From assembly GCA_949128115.1 (NCBI GenBank), contig OX421966.1:38023042-38087041 (forward strand): a DNA stretch of 64,000 nt, written 5' to 3'. The position numbers and the translations under genes are program-made. The notes under the pieces are model-generated. The model was not told the origin of the DNA, ran no database searches, and saw only the letters and a list, made by a program, of their open reading frames with translations. Shown here piece by piece: positions 1-11,947 of this stretch. The DNA is from Anaspis maculata. Lineage: Eukaryota > Arthropoda > Insecta > Coleoptera > Scraptiidae. Position 1 is the first letter of the stretch. The number at the start of each line of letters is the position of its first letter.

Positions 1-1454
1 ATCTACCTTGATTAAACCTGCAGTACGCATTAACTAGCATACTAATTAACACGGATTTGTCTATAGACTGAAGAGTGAGCTGAAAACACTGTTATTAACT
101 ACATAGAGGTAAAGTCAGGTAGAGGAGCTGTAATGTTACATACCCCCACCCTGATCAAATGACTCGTAGTGGTAAAACGTGTTTAGGCTTACCGTCTCTT
201 ATGACTTGGGCTTATGCTGGATGCTTCATTCTCTCAACCCAATGATGTACTCTTCTACAGAGTGATTGCCCCACGTTATGTTTTTCCAGTTAATTAGTCA
301 TCAATTAATAAAATCAATAGCTACCGATATAAACAACCCTACGCCCAGAGAACCTCAAAACTCATAATTCGTATATGGACTAGCGGAATGGGCATCGAAA
401 ATGGCATAGTTCATTTATAACAAGCGGATTTTCAAACCACCAAGTCTTGACCTCATTGCACTTGACTGCCTTGACCTACCTCAATTCTGGTTTATGAACT
501 CCGTAAGGAGCCCCTAGTGTCCAGAATTTGAAACCCAACTCATATCATGCATTCTTGTCCTTCAGTTTCGAGTTCATTTTCTTATAGTCCACTTGCAGCT
601 GAATCCATATTTGGTAGAATAGAAAGAAAGGGGTAAACTACTTGCGGTTCACCAAGAATCGCCAGAGATGGGTGACTGGAAGTTATGTGGCAGTTCGGCC
701 ATCTTCACAACATTGTCCTGTCAATGGCAATCATATTCAACATGAAAATAATGAATTTACTGTCCTACTGCACAGGCCGGGTATAGAGTTACCCTTTGAG
801 AGGCCGTAATTGCAACTTCAATTAATAATCTTGCAATAATCATGTTAACACAGACACACTGTGCAAAACAATAACTACGTGTGAATCAACCTGGTAGTCG
901 AGAGGCGGCATCGGCAGTCAGTCCCTGTCGTGGGAAATGGTACTTCAAATGGCTCCAAGCTTTCACACTTTTTGTGCTCTACTATACTCATTCACCAACG
1001 AAAAACTGTTTTTTTTTTTCAAACCAACAAGCTGAAGGTGATTTCTCAATCATTGCAAACTGCCACGTCAATGACTGTAACAATTCAATTTGATGAGTAT
1101 TAGATAAAGCGGAATTCCAATGAACTCACCAAATAGAACTCAATAACACACTTTATATTTACAGCTTGGAGATACTGAGAATTACAGAGCCTTGGCTTCT
1201 ACTATAGTCACTAACTAAAGGCAAAAGTCAAAGGCCATGCTTTTTCTTCTCTCGGCAGTTCCACTGAAGCCCTTGAAAATTGAAGAATGTCTTCTTTTCC
1301 ACTCTGCCTACAAACCAAACCATTCTGTGGTGGGGGATGCCAACTGAGCTTGGCCATCCACGGAATGTCGCAAAATGTGTTCTTCAATGTGAATATCCTT
1401 ATTAATTACATTATCAAGGCAGTCCGACCTTAAAATTATGAACTTCCAATACTA
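1..1454. other. Non-coding, no gene seen
   Basis: Nothing longer than about 70 codons is open here and none of those frames looks like a known protein. The stretch lies upstream of the + strand terminal exon at 2683, so it may be intron of that gene, but no exon could be recognised. There is a short poly-T run near 1010-1020. No terminal repeats were found. Confidence 0.5.
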
Positions 1455-1462
1455 GTTACGCA

Positions 1463-2368
1463 TAGGGTTGCCAGATCTCATATATTTGGTATGAGGCTCA
1501 TATATTTGAAAAAGATCTCATACCTCATACCACACATCAAATATATGAGCAAATCTCATATATTTTGAGCTTTTAGCTGTTTCAGACATGATTTTGTTAA
1601 TTTTCATCATATTTTTTCGATTTTTGCGCTGCAATTTAAGTTTAACAACCCTCAACTGGAATGTTAGGTATATTTTTTCTCAAGTTGAAAGAATTTTTTC
1701 ATCATGGGAAACTAATGGACGGATGTTCAGGACAAGGCATCAGCAAGAAAGCTACTGAAAGTCGGCAACTGCAGCTGCAAAATATTTTTGAATATGTCTG
1801 TACTTAGTTTTGTGTTTATTCCAAGGTTTATTTTCTCAAAATTACATGGAAGGGTCGGAATTATTGCCCACAACGAAGTTCTTTTTCTTAACTTGGTTAA
1901 AAGAGTATCTACCTACCTACTTTTTTGAATATGAGCGATTTGTTATAAATAGAGGTAGGTAGTTAGTATGGACCTTCTCATATAGGCCGGTTCCCTTTTG
2001 CTCGCAGCTCGTGCGCAGGTCTTCAAGCATACAAGCACACTGGTTCAATTGGCTGTTTAACCGGGAACGCTTTATCGATCGGGCTGGTTGGGATTGGGGT
2101 TGACGACGGCGCCAATATAAGTGAACTTGCGAGGACCCGGGTTAATGAGAATGGCTATACCTAGGCATTAGCAACTATCTAATTAGGACTTTATTAAATT
2201 TCATCAGATTTTCAAAATGTTTTTTTTTTTATTTGTATTTTTTACGAAATGTTAATTGTGATGTGGATAGTCATAATAAAAAAAATTGATCTCATATATC
2301 TTTTACTAATCTCATATATATTTCTCAGGTGTCTCATATATATGATTCAAAAAAATCTGGCAACCCTA
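1463..2368. mobile_element. Non-autonomous hAT-type DNA transposon (906 bp)
   Basis: The ends are a perfect 14-bp inverted repeat, TAGGGTTGCCAGAT at 1463-1476 and its complement at 2355-2368. The element is flanked by an exact 8-bp target duplication, GTTACGCA, at 1455-1462 and 2369-2376. An 8-bp duplication with a short TIR is the hAT hallmark. Both subterminal regions hold several copies of CTCATATAT, as expected of hAT transposase-binding subterminal repeats. No transposase frame is present, so the copy is non-autonomous. The intact duplication argues for a fairly young insertion. It sits about 300 bp before the terminal exon at 2683, probably in an intron. Confidence 0.88.
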
Positions 2369-2682
2369 GTTACGCACTAGGGTAAATTTTGAGCTCCATG
2401 TTTTATTTTTAGTGTTGACGTCATTATGACTTGATTTCATTGGAATGACTTTACCTTGCTATTCTCTGAGGAACTGCACTCACGTTTAGAGTTGTTGGAA
2501 CGCTCTGATCTTGCTTAAGTCGTAGCATTCGGTGGTTACTCATTACATCTCATCAATTATACAATTCACTTCCAGCAAGCAACTTGTAGCGGGAAAAATT
2601 GAATTGAATGGCGGATATAGTTCGTCAGTCTACATGAGTATACCTACATTATACTACAACAAATAAATTTTTTTGTGTGCAG

Positions 2683-3036
2683 GTGCCCAGCAAGAGGACC
2701 CAGGAAGTCACCTCTGGCGCATACATCGAAGACCGGGGCGAACGGATCAAGCTCAAGAGCAGCACCATTACGCTCAAATTGCCTCTGGACAAGAAACTGT
2801 CCCAGAACCGGGCCAGGACCAACGTGGACATCTCCTGCATCAGCTCGATAGACGGCATCAACCCCGTGGTCGCCCCGCCGCTCACCTCCACGAAGATGGT
2901 GGCGCTCCTCGACCAGAACCTCCTCGTCAACAATCAGAAGCTCCACATGCCATCGGCGGCTGCTGCAGCGCAGCCGCATCTGACCTCCGGTCTCCTGTTG
3001 ACTCTGGCGGTAGTGAGGTGGTTGTTGTGGTGTTGA
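2683..3036 (+). CDS. Terminal coding exon of an unidentified secreted or surface protein
   Basis: A pyrimidine-rich tract ends in AG at 2681-2682 (TTTTTTTGTGTGCAG-like acceptor), followed by 117 open codons to TGA at 3034-3036. Codon use is markedly GC-rich at third positions compared with the AT-rich surroundings, as in real coding DNA. The frame is open from the first base after the AG, so the intron phase appears to be 0. Around residues 42-51 the run NVDISCISSI resembles strand B of an Ig-like domain. The last 25 residues are small residues (SAAAAA), a spacer, then LLLTLAVVRWLLWC and stop, which looks like a GPI-attachment signal or a C-terminal membrane anchor. Ig-type axon-guidance proteins such as the Beaten path family end this way, but I cannot assign the family. 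Upstream exons were not found in the window. Confidence 0.6.
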   Translation: MPSKRTQEVTSGAYIEDRGERIKLKSSTITLKLPLDKKLSQNRARTNVDISCISSIDGINPVVAPPLTSTKMVALLDQNLLVNNQKLHMPSAAAAAQPHLTSGLLLTLAVVRWLLWC

Positions 3037-3644
3037 CATGTTAACGAGTGGCGGTGGCGGTGAGTGGTGTGCTCTTTACCGAAAAGAAAGAAGAAAGAGA
3101 CGAAGACATTCGCGTTTTAGTGACTTGAATGTGTAACAATTTGTTTCATGTTTATACAAAGGAATACTATTTACTGAAAATCATATCACCGATCCTCTTT
3201 AATAGGCACTTAACTTAGACCAAAATAACAAGAAAAAAGGAAATTTTTGACAATGTGATATTATGAGCAAGTTGATTTATTTTGAAAACTGGAAATAACA
3301 CCATTTTTTTAAGTAGAAGTCCACTCAATGCGGTTGTGAATATATTGAGAGGTTCAAGAGACGTTATATCGAGTAGCCGAGGTTTAGAGAGAATAATTTA
3401 GTGTTGGTTATTTTCAGTTTTCTTCTTTGTGATTCGTTTTAGTTGAGGGAGATGTCTTAAACTGGTTTAACATGTGGCTTTATGAATTTTTTCTCGAAGA
3501 AGTTTCAAAGCTACTCCTAGAAAGTAGCACGGCATACGAATAGGTATTGCATCAACTTTAGAAAAAAAAAATTCGTTGAGCTATCAATAATTAAATAAAT
3601 TGTTGTCAATTATGTGAAAAATTTGGTGATCGAATGCTAGTTAT

Positions 3645-3660
3645 TGGTGTCAGAAGTGTG
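3645..3660 (+). other. Gypsy primer-binding-site remnant (tRNA-Leu type)
   Basis: TGGTGTCAGAAGTG occurs here and recurs, exact or degraded, at 34495, 39876 and 40181. From memory of insect tRNA-Leu, this is complementary to its 3' end (CACTTCTGACA plus CCA). Following sequence (AAAAAGTTGACTACAG) resembles that after the 39876 copy. It marks the start of an old LTR-element leader with no recognisable body. Confidence 0.45.
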
Positions 3661-3691
3661 AAAAAGTTGACTACAGCGGAATGTTGATTGA

Positions 3692-3697
3692 AATAAA
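3692..3697 (+). promoter_or_regulatory. Possible poly(A) signal of the upstream exon
   Basis: AATAAA lies 656 bp downstream of the TGA at 3036, with T- and GT-rich sequence after it. It overlaps what looks like retroelement leader sequence (see 3645-3660), so the assignment is tentative. Confidence 0.25.
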
Positions 3698-5639
3698 CTG
3701 CTTTACATCATACAACACTGTGATTGGTATTGGATTCGCAACCAAACAACTTTGAATTTATGATCTGCGAGCAATTTGACGTAATAGTTTGAAATTCTAT
3801 TTTATAGAAAACTAGCAATTTCTTGCGATTCACATCAAGCGGATCAAGCGCACGAATACCAAAAACAGTTTTTTCAACGAAAGTTGTTTCAGTTTGATAT
3901 CTAAACAAAGTTGAGCAGCTAACCAGTTTGAGACACATCTAAGCAAAATGTTATTTCCTGACGACTAAAAATACGGACTTAGTTGTGAAACACACGAAGC
4001 CAGAATGTAACCTACTCCATTCTCAAGCCCTCCTCGTCCCTCCATTAAATCCAAAGACAGAGTCTACCCAGTCCATAGTGATAAAATAACCATCGGGATT
4101 GTGAGAAGATTCATGACCTTTCCGCAAGCACACACACAAACAAACACACATAGACACTGGGACAAAATTTCGTTGGCATCCTCTCGTCCTCGGTGTAATT
4201 TACGTTTAGGTTATTGTAACAAATCTTCGTTAAATAATGTGATCCTGAATTTCCAACGATGTAAATATTATAGAGCAAAGATATATGTACATACTTGAAT
4301 ACCACACTTGGCAATAATCCTATAAGTATTATGTTCAAGTAGTTACTTCATGTAAATGTACTGAATAAATCATTTTAATATGTTTGCACGGCGTAATGAC
4401 CCAAAGCAAAATTAATGGCGTCCTGTGACATATTTGAATTAAGGGACTCGAGATATACGAGCTCGGTCCTTCGGACATGACTTGCGAGCTTTGCCCGGCC
4501 GACGGCGGCCGGTTATAAGGAGCCGCCTGCATTGCGCAAATTGAAAGTCCAAAAGGCAATTAGGTGAAGTGGAAGCACGGGAATTTTTGAAAGTTTTCTT
4601 GAAGTTCGTTCAACATTACAATTTTCATTCAGGATATTTCGCAACGTAGCCACTTTTGTATCACCACATCTTGCTTCATCCCCTAAAAATTCTGTAGAAT
4701 CAAACGTTCGCAGTGTAATGCGCTCTGTAAGCTCAACGTGGTTGCTACAGTCAAAAAACTGAATGGGTTCGGTCACAAAAATTGTGGAATATTGGTCCTC
4801 TGAAACATCGTTTAAATTCTTTACCGAAATGGCGAGCTGAGTCTTCAAGTTCCTGTTTCTTCCTTCAACTAAATCTACTTCAGAATAATAATCAAGCGGT
4901 CAAAGCTTGTATATATATTTGTTATCTACTCCATCAAGGAGAACTGATGAATTGCACGTCATTATCGGAAATAATTCTTCTAGATTCTACCTACTTTTAT
5001 CCTATTATACTGGAAGAATGAAATCAATCGACATACCACCGTTAGCTGCTGGCAGTCGCTCCCCAAAGTGCAAAATGCTCCAATTAGCTCAACTCATTAG
5101 TTTGCTGTCTCTTCGGTAATTAGGATCCAACGATTCTTTTTGTTCGTTTCGTGACATGGTCCGAATAAGTAAAGTACTTAACAAAGTAAGTTTCACCCTG
5201 CAAAATTTGACCTAACATTGAGTCTAGACAACTTTGGAATGCAACAAGCGATTTAATCAATTTGTAGACCATGCGCCAGCCCAGTCCTTAGCTATAAGTC
5301 GTCTTTTTTAACATGCATGAAATATTCCACGTAATATTTCTCCAGGGTGTTCAATAGACTGGTGAAAAACTTCTGATAGTTTGATATATTTACTCCCTTT
5401 TGAACAAATATTTTTGATCTTGCAATTCAACATCATAGGCAAAAAGGTAGAACTCATACCTCGGGATGACTTTTGAGTTTCTGGTTTATCTCTTCAATTC
5501 ACAGGTTGACCTCAAAAAGTCAACTTTTTGGTGTTACATAATCGCTGACCGATTTTCGAGATTTCAGGCTCATTTTAAAGGTAAAGCTTCAGGTAGGATC
5601 AGAGGATCAAAATCAATAATAGTGGAGTCGGTACAGTGA
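3698..5639. other. Non-coding, no assignable gene
   Basis: The longest open frame, 111 codons on the - strand at 4513-4848, has a plausible composition but no motif I recognise and no splice context. It is not called. A short GC-rich patch with GGCCGGC-like runs lies near 4490-4515. Nothing else stands out. Confidence 0.4.
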
Positions 5640-6638
5640 TATACGCTGCATTTTTGAGTGATGCAATGTCCTTCGGCACACCATGTTCTCAGCACCTGTC
5701 TAAACAATTTTGTCCAACACGTCTTCGTTAGCGCTGAGTATTTTATTCATTTCTTCACGTTCCTCAGGTAACAAACTCGTTCCCTCATCGTATCGTAGGG
5801 TCGTAAATGCTCCCACTGTTGTAATCTCAATCGCAGATCTGTTTGGAGATTCTATCTGATACTCGTAAACGTCGTCTCTGTCTACAAGTTTCTATTTTCG
5901 ATTGTAAAAGTCCACTGACAGTTTTGCGTCTTCTAAGAACTCCATCCCTAAAAGGGTCCTATTTCCTTTTCTCTTCGGGAATGCCACTAAAGTTTTATGT
6001 ATTGTTTTCTTCATGAGCGTGACGTCGGCTTGAACAGTTTCGACTTCTTCAGTTCTTGTTGATTCATCAACAAATCTCATATTCAAAACATTTTTCTCAA
6101 GAATAGCACCACTCTTTTTCAGGAGGTTGTATAGTGAATGACTGGCTATACTGCCTCCCGCTCCGCAGTCGAGGTGGTACCTTCATGTCCCATGACTTAG
6201 ATGTTGAAGATAGGACGTGGCCGAGACGAGTCCATGGCGCAAAATTTGGAGTAACTGTTTCTCTTTGATTTGGAATTGCAATTTGGACAATCTCTCCTGA
6301 AGCGTCCTGGGGCTCCAAACCCAAAGCAAGTAATCGTTGGTGATGACTTGTCATCATCTTCTTTCTGCTTCTTGGCCTCGGATTTTTCGAAGGATTGTTG
6401 TTTTTCTTCTTCAACTTTCGGCAATTTTCCAAACTGTGTCCAAAGTTGTGAAAAAACTTGCATTTTTCTCTTGGCTCGCCATTGATATTTGGCAAATTAG
6501 GTTTATGCTTCTCTTGCGCCTCATGAAGAGAATCTTCGACTCGGCGAGCCTCGGTGAGAAGGTCCTTGAACGTTGCAATTTTGTCGCGAGGAATCTCTTT
6601 TCTGATTCTGTATGCCAAAATACCATAGACTATATTTG
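5640..6638 (-). pseudogene. Decayed Ty3/Gypsy gag-protease-linker fragment
   Basis: Read on the - strand, 6632 down to about 6200 matches the C-terminal half of an arthropod Gypsy Gag: a capsid end with LLTEARRVEDSLHE, then a degenerate CCHC knuckle (KCKFFHNFGHSLENC, the second Cys replaced by His), and in a shifted frame a second knuckle remnant, CFGFGAPGRFRRDC. At 6086-5892 a protease tail carries TLLGMEFLEDAKLSVDF, the conserved segment after the catalytic region. In the same frame after one stop comes the protease-RT linker (GTSLLPEEREEMNKILSANE) to about 5710. At least two frameshifts and two stops are visible, so it is dead. The 5' part of gag is cut off by the inverted-repeat insertion at 6637-7312. 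RT and LTRs were not found. Confidence 0.75.
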
Positions 6639-7312
6639 AGGAGCTCCCGTGCATACATATCCACTTGAGGTAAATGTTCAGAAATCACGAAAAACTATTA
6701 ACATTCACTTGCTTTGTTGATTTTTCGCAGTTTTGTGTTATTAAATTGTTAAAAAAAATAAGAGATCAGTAGCAGGAAGGTAAGAACTAATAAATTCAAA
6801 AATGAGTGATCTATTTCCAAAAACATTTTGCAGATATCGGGTTTTGCTCAAAATCGAAGGGATATGTCCAGGTTTTGCTCAAAATCAGCTTGCGCTGCTC
6901 AGCAAAAAAACCAACTTTCATTCATCGTGGAAAACAAGAAGAACAAGATAGAACCGCAGACAATCTTGCAAGACAATCCGTCGACTTTATTTCAGCGGGA
7001 ACGTGATTGAGATTGTACTGCAAACAGCTGATAGGATTTGTCGACTTTTTGCTCAAAAATCATGAAAACCTTAATGATTACTATATGGATATGTCGGGTT
7101 TTGCTTGGAAATTGTTCAAGTCACTTAGAGGAGGATATGTACGGTTTTGACCGAAATCATGTATTTTGGCAATGCTTTTCACATGGATTTATAGGTTTTA
7201 GGACAAATCTGAGGTCATATTCCGATTCAGCTCATCGAGTAGAACAAGTTCCACCATCTAACTAATTTTTTCTCAAATATGGATTTGTCGGCTTCTGCAC
7301 GGGAGCTCCTCA
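6637..7312. mobile_element. Inverted-terminal-repeat insertion inside a gag fragment
   Basis: TGAGGAGCTCCCGTGCA at 6637-6653 is mirrored exactly at 7296-7312. The next bases stay loosely complementary (ATACATATCCA against TGGATTTGTCGG). The element begins exactly where gag homology stops. No target duplication could be read. Inside, from about 6830, the phrase GATATGTCGGGTTTTGCTCA recurs imperfectly about six times. No transposase is present. Confidence 0.6.
6825..7290 (+). repeat. Dispersed imperfect direct repeats inside the 6637-7312 element
   Basis: Variants of GATATGTCGGGTTTTGCTCA lie near 6834, 6861, 7035, 7087, 7133, 7186 and 7279. The first two are followed closely by AAAATC. Spacing is irregular, so this is a set of subterminal-type motifs, not a minisatellite. 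Confidence 0.5.
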
Positions 7313-8345
7313 TTTATCTGAGTAACGTCTGTCAACGTTCCTGCTGGAAGTTGTGCCAATAAAGCGCGTGCTTTGCAAAATAAAAGTCAGTTGAGTCGCC
7401 GTCATCTTGCCTGTTGAGTGTTGCCCCTCTACCTCGCTAGAGGACGCCCGGTGACCGGCAGGTTAGCTATACTGTGGGAATGTTTCACTCAATTCTGAAT
7501 CCTCATTCAAAACACAGCCATACCACCCCAATCTCCCTATGATGATCGATTGATGTTAACCGTCTGTTCCAGTCTAGCAAAAAGACTGTGCATAAAACAT
7601 ACGAGGTTCAATTGCCTACCTACGAAGTTTTCATTTTCAAAAGCTGGATAGTTAGCTCCAAATCGCCATCGCAAAAAAATTCGTATAAAAAACGGCATTC
7701 GCTCGAATTGAAAAGAGCCCCTATGTTCGACAATTACTATTATCAAGTTTGTGTGGAATCCGTGAATCCGCCGGCGACTACCGATAGTGACATGGAACTT
7801 CCAATCCGCCTTGCACAAAACCCGCATTCCGTATTGTGAAATATTCAAACCCAGTTCCTGAACACGAGCACAATCCAGCCAGAGAGCGAATCAATTGTGG
7901 CGTCATGTGCACCATGTGTACAAAAAACCCGGCACCAAAAAGCGCTCGTATTTTCCAGTTTTGATACAATAAGAATTTAGTGTCCGCATCTCTAAAATCT
8001 TTTACCCATAAAAGCTTTCAGACCTCCGCCAGCTTTCCCGCAAACAAGATGGCTGCGCTTTTAGAAACAAAAGCCCCTGAATGGCCGCGACACGCAAAAA
8101 AGCGCTCCAGTAGAGCTTCACTTTCTTAGATCCTTTTTTTGTATTCAAACCCTTAATTCCTATACCTTTTGGACTTTTTTTATTGCAATTGTGTCTTTCG
8201 GTTGTTACGCCCCACCATGTGCAACACATCTCCATTATTTTTGCACGGTGAAGTTTGTACAGCACATATTTTACACCACACTTACACTCACTCACACAAT
8301 GTAAACTTTTTAGGCCGTAAATAATGTAATAACCCGAAACTGGAC
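7313..8345. other. Non-coding, no gene called
   Basis: Several 60-100 codon frames exist on both strands but none has recognisable motifs. AAGATGGCTGCGC at about 8048 resembles a YY1-type element with a start codon, but the frame closes after 26 codons. Confidence 0.4.
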
Positions 8346-8393
8346 GTAAATGGCCGTCCGTCTGTATGATGCTACTCCAGGACGGCGATTTAC
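8346..8393. repeat. Short hairpin
   Basis: GTAAATGGCCGTCC at 8346-8359 pairs with GGACGGCGATTTAC at 8380-8393 (13 of 14 positions) across a 20-nt loop. It has no T-tract and no obvious role. Confidence 0.6.
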
Positions 8394-10533
8394 GGGCAAC
8401 CGGCTTTCACAAGGTACTAAATAAAATTACTATGATGCGATCGACTAATTACTTAAAATACGATACTTAAACCAACAATTACTTACTTACCTACCTAAAA
8501 TTAATTAAGTGTTTGCTAATGCTAAGGTAAAAAATGAGTAATTATAAGGCCATTTAAAATACCCATAAATTCCCCCAACAGATGAAGATGATGATAACAA
8601 AAAAAAACATGAGAATCTATTTGTGATGATGTTTATGAAAATATTATGTACTATATTGAAGATGTTAATATACGAGTCACGACAAGGCGTTGCGTTTCAT
8701 TTTCTGGTCTGCATGCTGAAGGTATTGTGGGAAATTGCGTGCTGCTATGGCGCTGTTGCTGGTGTGTGGAGTGGAGAGGGTGGTGCTCGAAATTGAAATA
8801 ATAAATCTGGCAACAGCCAGTAATGGCTTATTGTATTATATTGTTGGAGAGCATAGTCGCACCTCTACTGTATACGGAAATCTATTTCGATTTTATAGTG
8901 GCAGTGCTTCTTGGAGCAGGGTTCCGCGTTTAAATTTCTTGGTGTAATGGTCGCAATTTCACTGCCTGTGGATGTGCAATGCCATTGAACGGATGTAGAT
9001 TACGAGATTTATGGCAAAGACTGCGAAGACGGCGAGCACACGAATCTGTTTTTGGATTATGAAAATCGTCCGGTGGTTCAACCCACTTGTGAGAATTTGT
9101 TCACATTGCCAACGTACTTGGGTGTGTGTGTGTGACAAAAGAGAAACATTCTCAGATGACTGTTAACGGTCCTCAACAAAAACGTCCAAAATACAAGTCC
9201 ATAGAACACAAAACTCTAACTCTACTACTACTACTACTACTACTACGAGTAAAAGAACTAGCTCGGATCGCTTTGCAATTCGAAGTGGAAATTGAAGAAG
9301 TTGAAATAAAAGCATCAAAAATACAACATGACAAGAGCAATATAAATGATGAGCTAAATCAAGCTGTTCACGGTTTTTGTGGAGATTACCATCAGTCGTC
9401 GTCAAAGGGTCGTTTTAACAGTAATAGATTAAAAAAAAATCAACAGATCTTTCTTTCGCCGTTTCGCAATAAAATTCCGTTTTGTTCGCGGGGCTTCAAC
9501 ATCGGCTATGTTAGAGCAGCACCAAGGTGTATACCACCAAAAGGGCCTCAAGCGACTTATTACTTTTTTTATGGAAGACCTACTCAATCTATATTAAATA
9601 TTATTCGCGCATTAAGCACAATTCTGTACATGATCCGCAGTCCAAGTCTCAAAGCACCTGGGTGCCTGTGAATTCAAAAACGTCTGTCGAAACTAGCGTA
9701 ATCTTTTTGTAATAAATTTGTCAAACTTTGACAAGTTACGTCCCATATTATTGATTTCTGATCTGCCATAAATGCACGAGAATACTTCAAGTTCGGAAAT
9801 ACTCCTCGATCATGTAGGTTCTGTGCCCTGTCACGAAAACCACATTTAAAATGTTCTGAAAACGAAAACTGCGACTGGTTTGACAAATTACGATAACCAA
9901 AAAATTACAGACATCAAATGAACGATGCTAGTTCCGACAGATGTTTTTAAAGTCACAGGCACCCTTGACCCATTTAATTAATGAACGCTCGGTACAAGAA
10001 GAGCCATGAACTATACTGATTTCTTTTTATGAAGATTCATTTGCAATATCAGCCTTCTTTAGACCTTGGTCCAAGGACTTTGAAAGCGAAGCGTGAAGGC
10101 ATTCAACATGACGAGGGTAATAAGCTGAACCAGTTTCCCATGTCCTTTGTCTAAGTCTATTTTTTGGTGCTTCGCAACTCGTGCTGCAAGCCAAAGCTGC
10201 GAGCAAAACAACTTTAGTGATAGCATCAAGGGGTCATTTCGTAGGTGAGAGAAGTATGATTGGCAGGGCAAAAGTTTTGAAATACTCAGGGTATTCTGAA
10301 CAAAAATTTCATATTGGGTTTTTCATTTTTGAAAATATGAGGTCAAAGGGCAAGACTTAAAGTCCCTTTTTTTCCGTTATCTGTCAGGGTGATCCACCGA
10401 GATACCCCTTTATCTGTAAAATTTTTTTCCCGCTGTGATAAATTGGCAGGGAAAAGAATTTTTTGTAACTATTTTTTCTGTAGAATTCAAATTTGGAGAC
10501 CAAAATTTTCTATATGTTGCAGTACCTATACGT
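8394..10533. other. Non-coding; microsatellites at 9121-9134 and 9223-9246
   Basis: A (GT)n run near 9121-9134 and a (CTA)n run of about 8 units at 9223-9246 are present. The longer open frames here are produced by or run through the (CTA)n tract. No protein family, TIR or LTR was recognised. Confidence 0.5.
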
Positions 10534-11222
10534 ATACAGAGTGGTTCAGCTTGAACGTCAATTAACTCGAGGATCGATAGAGAATCAAAAAGTGAAGGAA
10601 CTTTCTCCGGAAAACATATTCAAGAAATGCCTGATAACGGCGATATAGCCCTTCAAAGTTGGAAATAAATGATCTTTTTTCTGCCTAACTTTTGATCCGT
10701 TCAACTGATTTTATTCAAATCTAAACCAAGAGTTCGAGTACTGAAATTATCTTTCGCCAAATATTCATAACGTGTTTCATGAGAAAATTTCAGGGGCGTA
10801 GATATTAGAGGGTGCCTCCTCTTCCCCCCAACCTATTTTTCGCCCCCTAGTTATTTTTGGAAACTGTTCATATTTTTCAATTTTACTTCCATTTCAGAAA
10901 AAAGTCATCCTTGCAAAATTTTGATTAGAGGCTTCGTTTAGGAGATATTTGGGTTTGAAACTTTGGAGAACATTTCTACCCGAAATTGCTTTTTTCCAGA
11001 GCCCAAATTGTTTTTCTCGTTTCTCCAATATTAGGGGCACCCCCTAATATCTACGCCCCTGAAACTTTTTTATGGAACGCGTTATGATTGTTCGATGAAG
11101 GATGATTCAGGTAAACTTTTGTTCAAATTTGAATCAAATCGGTTGAACCTCGGATTGAACGGTTCAAAAGTTATGCGAATAAAAAACGATTATTCCATTC
11201 CAACTTCGAAGGGCTATAATAT

Positions 11223-11717
11223 TGGTGAACGCGCGATACTAGACCCTTCCACAGCCGCAGTGTACAAATGCGCGGATCTCTGGACATTTGTAGAGTATAC
11301 ATGATGGCATTAAAATACATAGAGACTCCAACGCCTGACCAAGACACATCTGTCCATTTGGCGGCGGTGCCGGCTCTAGAGCACGGCAGAGTTATACGCG
11401 AAATGTGTGGGATTATTCAGGAGTCACCTAGAAGATCGTATGCTGGGTCACGGTCGAGTTTGCTGGAAGATGATGGAAAGTTAGGGAACACTTGAAATAT
11501 TCGGAGGCCTATATAAGGCATCAACCGTCAGCTCATGGGCAGCATTGAATTGGAATGCGAAGTGGTAGCGAGCGGATAAAAGCGAAGTACCTGCGATATT
11601 TCCAAGTAAGTTGATAATTGTTTTGCGTGTATTTATTGTAGTACGCAGTAATAAACAGTGTGTGTTTTGAAACGATCGTCTCAATTATATTCGAACCCGT
11701 ACGCGGAATACGTAACA
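11223..11717 (+). mobile_element. Solo Gypsy LTR (same family as 33995-34492)
   Basis: The segment aligns along its length with the LTR at 33995-34492. Shared blocks include CATTTGGCGGCGG, CGGCTCTAGA, GATGATGGAAAGTT, GTAGTACGCAGTAATAAACA, AACGATCGTCTCAATTATA and GAACCCGTACGCG. It ends GTAACA; the expected 5' TGTTAC appears mutated to TGGTGA and some 30 bp are missing near the start. TATATAAGG at about 11511 is a likely TATA box, and AATAAA at 11650 a poly(A) signal. No internal domain flanks it. Confidence 0.72.
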
Positions 11718-11720
11718 ATA

Positions 11721-11828
11721 ACGGGTGTTTTTTCAAATCTTGCGTCCAAGTATGCTGTGCTCCAGCCAAAAAGAACCTCATTTAGCCGGAGCACAGCATG
11801 CTTGACGTAAGATTAAAAAAACACCCGT
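11721..11828. mobile_element. Small palindromic MITE (108 bp)
   Basis: ACGGGTGTTTTTTCAAATCT at the left mirrors AGATTAAAAAAACACCCGT at the right. The inner arms also pair, AGTATGCTGTGCTCC with GGAGCACAGCATGCT, giving a nearly complete hairpin. A target duplication could not be read. It sits 3 bp from the end of the solo LTR. The CGGGTGTTT start resembles the TA-flanked MITE at 39238-39368. Confidence 0.65.
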
Positions 11829-11947
11829 CATCTCCGTTATTAGGCCTTTATTATTTTTCAAATATTTTTTTCAAGAAAATTCTTTCTTATTTTCGATTCT
11901 TTGTCGATTCTTGGATTAATTGACGTTTAAGCTAGACCAGCCTGTAG

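Larger units (their letters stand above)
10534..11947. mobile_element. Foldback element 1 (with nested LTR and MITE)
   Basis: The left arm starts TACAGAGTGGTTCAGCTTGA near 10536. Its reverse complement, diverged by roughly 15-20%, ends near 11947 as GCTAGACCAGCCTGTA. The inner arms pair as well: GGGGCGTAGATATTAG near 10794 against CTAATATCTACGCCCC near 11045. The right arm is interrupted after GGGCTATA at about 11217 by the solo LTR at 11223-11717 and the small palindrome at 11721-11828, then resumes with CTCCGTTATTAGGC. No coding capacity is seen. Confidence 0.7.

Noticed and set aside
4513..4848. 111-codon - strand frame with protein-like composition
   Set aside because: No motif, no splice context, and on average AT-rich codons; could be chance or a TE relic.
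9126..9671. 181-codon + strand frame
   Set aside because: Its Leu run is the (CTA)n microsatellite and no domain is recognisable.
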